The notes below the pieces were generated by a model, which worked only from the letters and a program-made list of their open reading frames with translations, was not told where the DNA came from and made no database searches. This document shows, piece after piece, positions 45,173 to 47,348 of a DNA stretch of 47,348 nucleotides; position 1 is the stretch's first letter; each line of letters opens with the position of its first letter. This DNA is from a virus. The position numbers and the translations under genes were made by a program. The stretch is from positions 1 through 47,348 of the IMG/VR virus record IMGVR_UViG_3300003322_000406. One strand, 5' to 3'.

Positions 45173-46210
45173 TTACGCGCCTTTCGTGTAGGATAGCACA
45201 CCGGTAGGGGTGTAGGTGTTTCCACCGATAACCACCGGGCAGCCTTCCGGGTTAAGGAAAATACCGCCGTTGGTTTCAACCCTCCAACTGTGAACAATGT
45301 GCGCCTTACCGCTTACGGTGGTACATTTCAGCGTGTAATAAACGTCGTATTTCACGCCGGGTATTACGCTGGAAGGAACCGTATAACGGGTTTGCTGAAC
45401 ACTGCCGCCGATAACCTGCGGGGTGTCAGGGTTGCGCGTTTTGGTTGTGAACGCTATTGCGCTGCTGGATACCGCGAACGTATCCTCCGTTAAACCGGCA
45501 GGGCCGAAGTTGAACGGGTCGAAATACATACGCAGTTGCGCAATACGGGCCGCGTCGCCCTTGCCGTCCAGGTTGCCCGCGTTAAGCTGGGCATTGGTGT
45601 AAGGCACCCACAAACCGCCGTTATCAATGTAGAACGCGTTCCCTAATTTGTTCATCATGGCGTCGTACATGATTTCCGGGATAAGGGATACGTTGTAATT
45701 GGCCGCCGGTACCGTGGTGGTGCCTGCTGCATACGTGAACGGTTCAGGGCTTACGTTGATGCCCGCAAAGGCTTTCAACTTAACCAGCACCTGCTGCGCC
45801 CACCATTCGTCCAGGACCTTAATAGCCTGGGCCAAACCGCGGGCCGCTACTTCCTCAACGCTGTAAGTGTTGGTACGCAGTTTTTCCGCGTCAACGGAAA
45901 AGCCGGTTTTCTTACAAAGGTCCAGCGTGTAGGTTTTACCTGCTGTTTCCAGTTCCGGCTCGGTAAGGTCGCAATTGCTTTCGCAATCTTCCACCGCTAC
46001 CGCGCAGGGGTTGATGAAGTTTACAATAACCTGGTTTTCCTTTTCCGGGTTTTCCAGTTCCCGGAATGTGGCCGTGCTGTTTGCTTTAACAGCAACGGCA
46101 GCGGCGGCGTTGGCTTTGAAGTCCTGCGCCAGCCTGCTGTCGGTCCACATTTGCTCCGCTTTTAGCTTTATGCTTAAAAGCGCACTGGGTGAAAAGTCGC
46201 CTGCTGCCAT
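45173..46210 (-). CDS. Major capsid protein (345 aa)
   Basis: Called from position just after the scaffold gene, length, and content: a helical N-terminal arm, ALAQAIKVLDEWWAQQVLVKL (parts) as the spine helix, PEIMYDAMMNKLG, and a beta-rich end rich in Thr, Val and Gly. It resembles capsid proteins of Bacteroidota siphoviruses with the HK97 fold. Five cysteines (residues about 70-120 and the end) might form stabilising disulphides. The leader contains two copies of a late motif, and a terminator follows. It should be the most abundant virion protein. Confidence 0.78.
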   Translation of the reverse strand: MAAGDFSPSALLSIKLKAEQMWTDSRLAQDFKANAAAAVAVKANSTATFRELENPEKENQVIVNFINPCAVAVEDCESNCDLTEPELETAGKTYTLDLCKKTGFSVDAEKLRTNTYSVEEVAARGLAQAIKVLDEWWAQQVLVKLKAFAGINVSPEPFTYAAGTTTVPAANYNVSLIPEIMYDAMMNKLGNAFYIDNGGLWVPYTNAQLNAGNLDGKGDAARIAQLRMYFDPFNFGPAGLTEDTFAVSSSAIAFTTKTRNPDTPQVIGGSVQQTRYTVPSSVIPGVKYDVYYTLKCTTVSGKAHIVHSWRVETNGGIFLNPEGCPVVIGGNTYTPTGVLSYTKGA

Positions 46211-46213
46211 TGG

Positions 46214-46256
46214 TAAAAAAATTAATGGGTTAGTAAAAAAATAAACTGGGTTAGTA
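46214..46256 (-). repeat. Tandem late leader motif before the capsid gene
   Basis: TTACTAACCCA occurs twice about 22 bases apart on the minus strand, each followed by an A/T-rich T run, directly ahead of the ATG at 46210. The same TTTTTACTAACC motif stands before the probable tail-tube gene (33614). Confidence 0.65.
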
Positions 46257-46263
46257 AGCTATT

Positions 46264-47208
46264 TTAAGCGGGTGTACCGCCTTTACTTTCTTGCTCCCAT
46301 ACCTGTAGCACGGTGTTACGGTCTTCGGCTTTAATGTTGGTATCGTTGACAATCTTTACCACTTCGTCCCAGGTCTTCGGTTTGGTTATCCCGGCAGGAT
46401 AAGCCGCGCCGCCTGTGCCACCACCGGATCCGCCGCCCTGTTCGTTGGGTTTTCCGTTTCCAGCGTTTCCGCCGCCGTTATTCGCTTTGAACTCGAAGTA
46501 ACCGGCTGCGTTGTCCTTTACCAGCTTTTCAAAATCCAGGCTATGCCCGTGGCCGTCGTCCACTACTTTGCCATCCTTCATTACCACGATGCGGTTGCCG
46601 TTGTCCTGTAGATCGTATTCGTAGCCTTTTAGAACGTTAAGAAAAGCGTTTTGCAGGTTTGCCGCCACTGTGGCATTTGCAGGCAGTACCGGGTTCATTC
46701 CGCCCAGGATTTCCAGGGCCTTTTTGCTCACATTGCTGAACGTTTCAGCCTTTTTGTACTGGCTTTCGCGCTCGTTCAATTTGGTTTCCCATTCAGTCTG
46801 CACCTGTTTTAAAGCGGCTTTGTGTGCCTTTTCAGCGTTTTGGTAGGCGGGGTGTTTACGCACGTCGTCGTCGGTCAGTTCTTTGGGTTTTGCGCCCTTA
46901 GTCTTTTCGGCTACAATCGCCTCTACCAATTCCACGCCGGTGGCGTCGCTGTCAATTTCGTACTTTTCCTTAATGGTCGTTTCCAGTTCGGTAAGTACTT
47001 CCGCTTTCGCTTTCTTATAACCGTCTTGAAAGGTTTGCCCAGGTTTGGGCTTTGAAATTTCCGCTATCCGGGTTTTGTCCAGGCCGATAACCTGCGTTTC
47101 CCCGTCGGCGTCCGTAGTTGAATCAGATAGGAGTGATTCGATCTCCCCGTCTTGCATTTTGTAAGCCTTTGCAAGTAAGGCCCGAAGTAATTTTTTTGCG
47201 TCTGCCAT
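46264..47208 (-). CDS. Scaffold protein (314 aa)
   Basis: Charged and helical: a short N-terminal helical domain (LLRALLAKAYKMQDGEIESL), a long coiled coil (about residues 60-165, rich in Lys, Glu and Ala), a small ordered domain near 170-235, and a Gly/Asn-rich linker with a C-terminal helix (WDEVVKIVNDTNIK), which may bind capsid. It lies directly upstream of the capsid gene. A TAnnTTTG-like element ends two bases before the ATG, so either it is not a promoter or the mRNA starts downstream. Confidence 0.78.
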   Translation of the reverse strand: MADAKKLLRALLAKAYKMQDGEIESLLSDSTTDADGETQVIGLDKTRIAEISKPKPGQTFQDGYKKAKAEVLTELETTIKEKYEIDSDATGVELVEAIVAEKTKGAKPKELTDDDVRKHPAYQNAEKAHKAALKQVQTEWETKLNERESQYKKAETFSNVSKKALEILGGMNPVLPANATVAANLQNAFLNVLKGYEYDLQDNGNRIVVMKDGKVVDDGHGHSLDFEKLVKDNAAGYFEFKANNGGGNAGNGKPNEQGGGSGGGTGGAAYPAGITKPKTWDEVVKIVNDTNIKAEDRNTVLQVWEQESKGGTPA

Positions 47209-47209
47209 A

Positions 47210-47217
47210 CAAATGTA
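47210..47217 (-). promoter_or_regulatory. TAnnTTTG match ahead of the scaffold gene (uncertain promoter)
   Basis: TACATTTG on the minus strand, ending two bases before the ATG at 47208. Spacing is too short for a leader unless the mRNA is leaderless or translation starts at codon 18 (ATG at 47157). Confidence 0.3.
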
Positions 47218-47255
47218 ATTGAAGTTTTGAAATAAGAAAATGATTTTGCCGGGGG

Positions 47256-47348
47256 TTACTTCCCGGCCTTTTGTGTGGCGGCGGCTTTTTTTGCTTTCAG
47301 TGCCACCACTTCCGGCGGTTCTTTAACCTTCCTTACAAGCTGAAAAAC
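47256..47348 (-). CDS. Junction-spanning small protein, 3' part
   Basis: The 3' part of the 64-aa gene that starts at 131. Bases 47348-47320 repeat 29-1; the unique part is 47319-47256, ending in a TAA. It encodes the basic, Ala-rich tail (VKEPPEVVALKAKKAAATQK). The stop lies 47 bases before the scaffold ATG. Confidence 0.75.
   Translation of the reverse strand, partial: VFQLVRKVKEPPEVVALKAKKAAATQKAGK
47320..47348. repeat. Terminal direct repeat, right copy (circular overlap)
   Basis: Identical to 1-29; joining the two ends gives a continuous gene, so this is the overlap of a circular contig. Confidence 0.9.

Noticed and set aside
1-47348. tRNA genes
   Set aside because: No cloverleaf with matching acceptor stem and T-loop was found by eye; the folded segment at 21921-22049 lacks tRNA features.
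1-47348. Integrase, CI-type repressor and attachment sites (temperate lifestyle)
   Set aside because: No tyrosine or serine recombinase motif and no repressor/Cro divergent pair was seen; the small HTH protein alone does not support lysogeny.

Overview
The window is one complete, circular, tailed double-stranded DNA phage genome. The first 29 bases (1-29) are repeated exactly at the end (47320-47348), and a 64-codon gene reads through the join, so the true circle is about 47,319 bp. Base composition is near 50-52% G+C by eye. All 67 protein genes called lie on the minus strand; I found no credible plus-strand gene. The host is most likely a Bacteroidota bacterium. Start codons lack Shine-Dalgarno sequences and follow A/T-rich leaders. 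Candidate promoters match the Bacteroidota -7 element TAnnTTTG, several with a TTTG/TTTC-like -33 element about 17-21 bp upstream. Replication-region genes resemble those of Bacteroidota phages. There is no integrase, no recognisable CI-type repressor and no attachment site, so a lytic siphovirus-like lifestyle is inferred. No tRNA gene or CRISPR array was seen. || Layout in transcription order (right to left, around the circle). Packaging and head (8364 down to 1, then 47348 to 43351): small terminase, large terminase, two short paralogous fibre-like proteins, portal with a zinc-finger-like insert, MuF-like head protein, two membrane proteins, the junction gene, scaffold, major capsid protein and head-tail connector proteins. 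Tail (42927 to 30666): completion-type protein, membrane protein, tail chaperone with a possible -1 frameshift, 1101-residue tape measure, a 1022-residue tail-tip protein with three cadherin/Big_9-like repeats, a probable tail tube protein, and two receptor-binding proteins that share an N-terminal anchor (one with FN3, one with an SGNH esterase). Lysis (30576 to 28386): coiled-coil/TM protein, holin candidate, spanin-like protein, a 32-residue TM peptide and a PG-binding/CHAP endolysin. Early region (28267 to 8472): C5 methyltransferase, small early proteins, a 32-residue TM peptide plus a lipoprotein, an SSB-like DUF3127 protein, an HTH protein, a recombination pair (annealing protein plus YqaJ exonuclease), a winged-helix replication initiator with four iterons inside its gene, DUF1064 nuclease, DnaQ-like exonuclease, HNH protein, DPPY-type DNA methyltransferase and Pif1/Dda-type helicase. 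|| Regulation that can be read from the sequence: (i) five early promoters carry a shared GTTTCGG-rich operator-like element; (ii) eight early genes carry the leader motif AATCGTTAC immediately before their start codons; (iii) the reverse complement of that motif lies in the leader of the replication initiator, between a promoter and a hairpin followed by a T run, which suggests an attenuated or small antisense RNA; (iv) the capsid gene and the probable tail-tube gene share a different leader (TTTTTACTAACC); (v) a roughly 120-nt segment between the annealing protein and the exonuclease can fold into a nested, possibly pseudoknotted RNA ending in a T run. || Strongest leads: the leader motif and its antisense copy, the operator set, the intragenic iterons, the structured RNA, the duplicated receptor-binding anchor, and very dense CCWGG sites that are absent from the inserted HNH gene.
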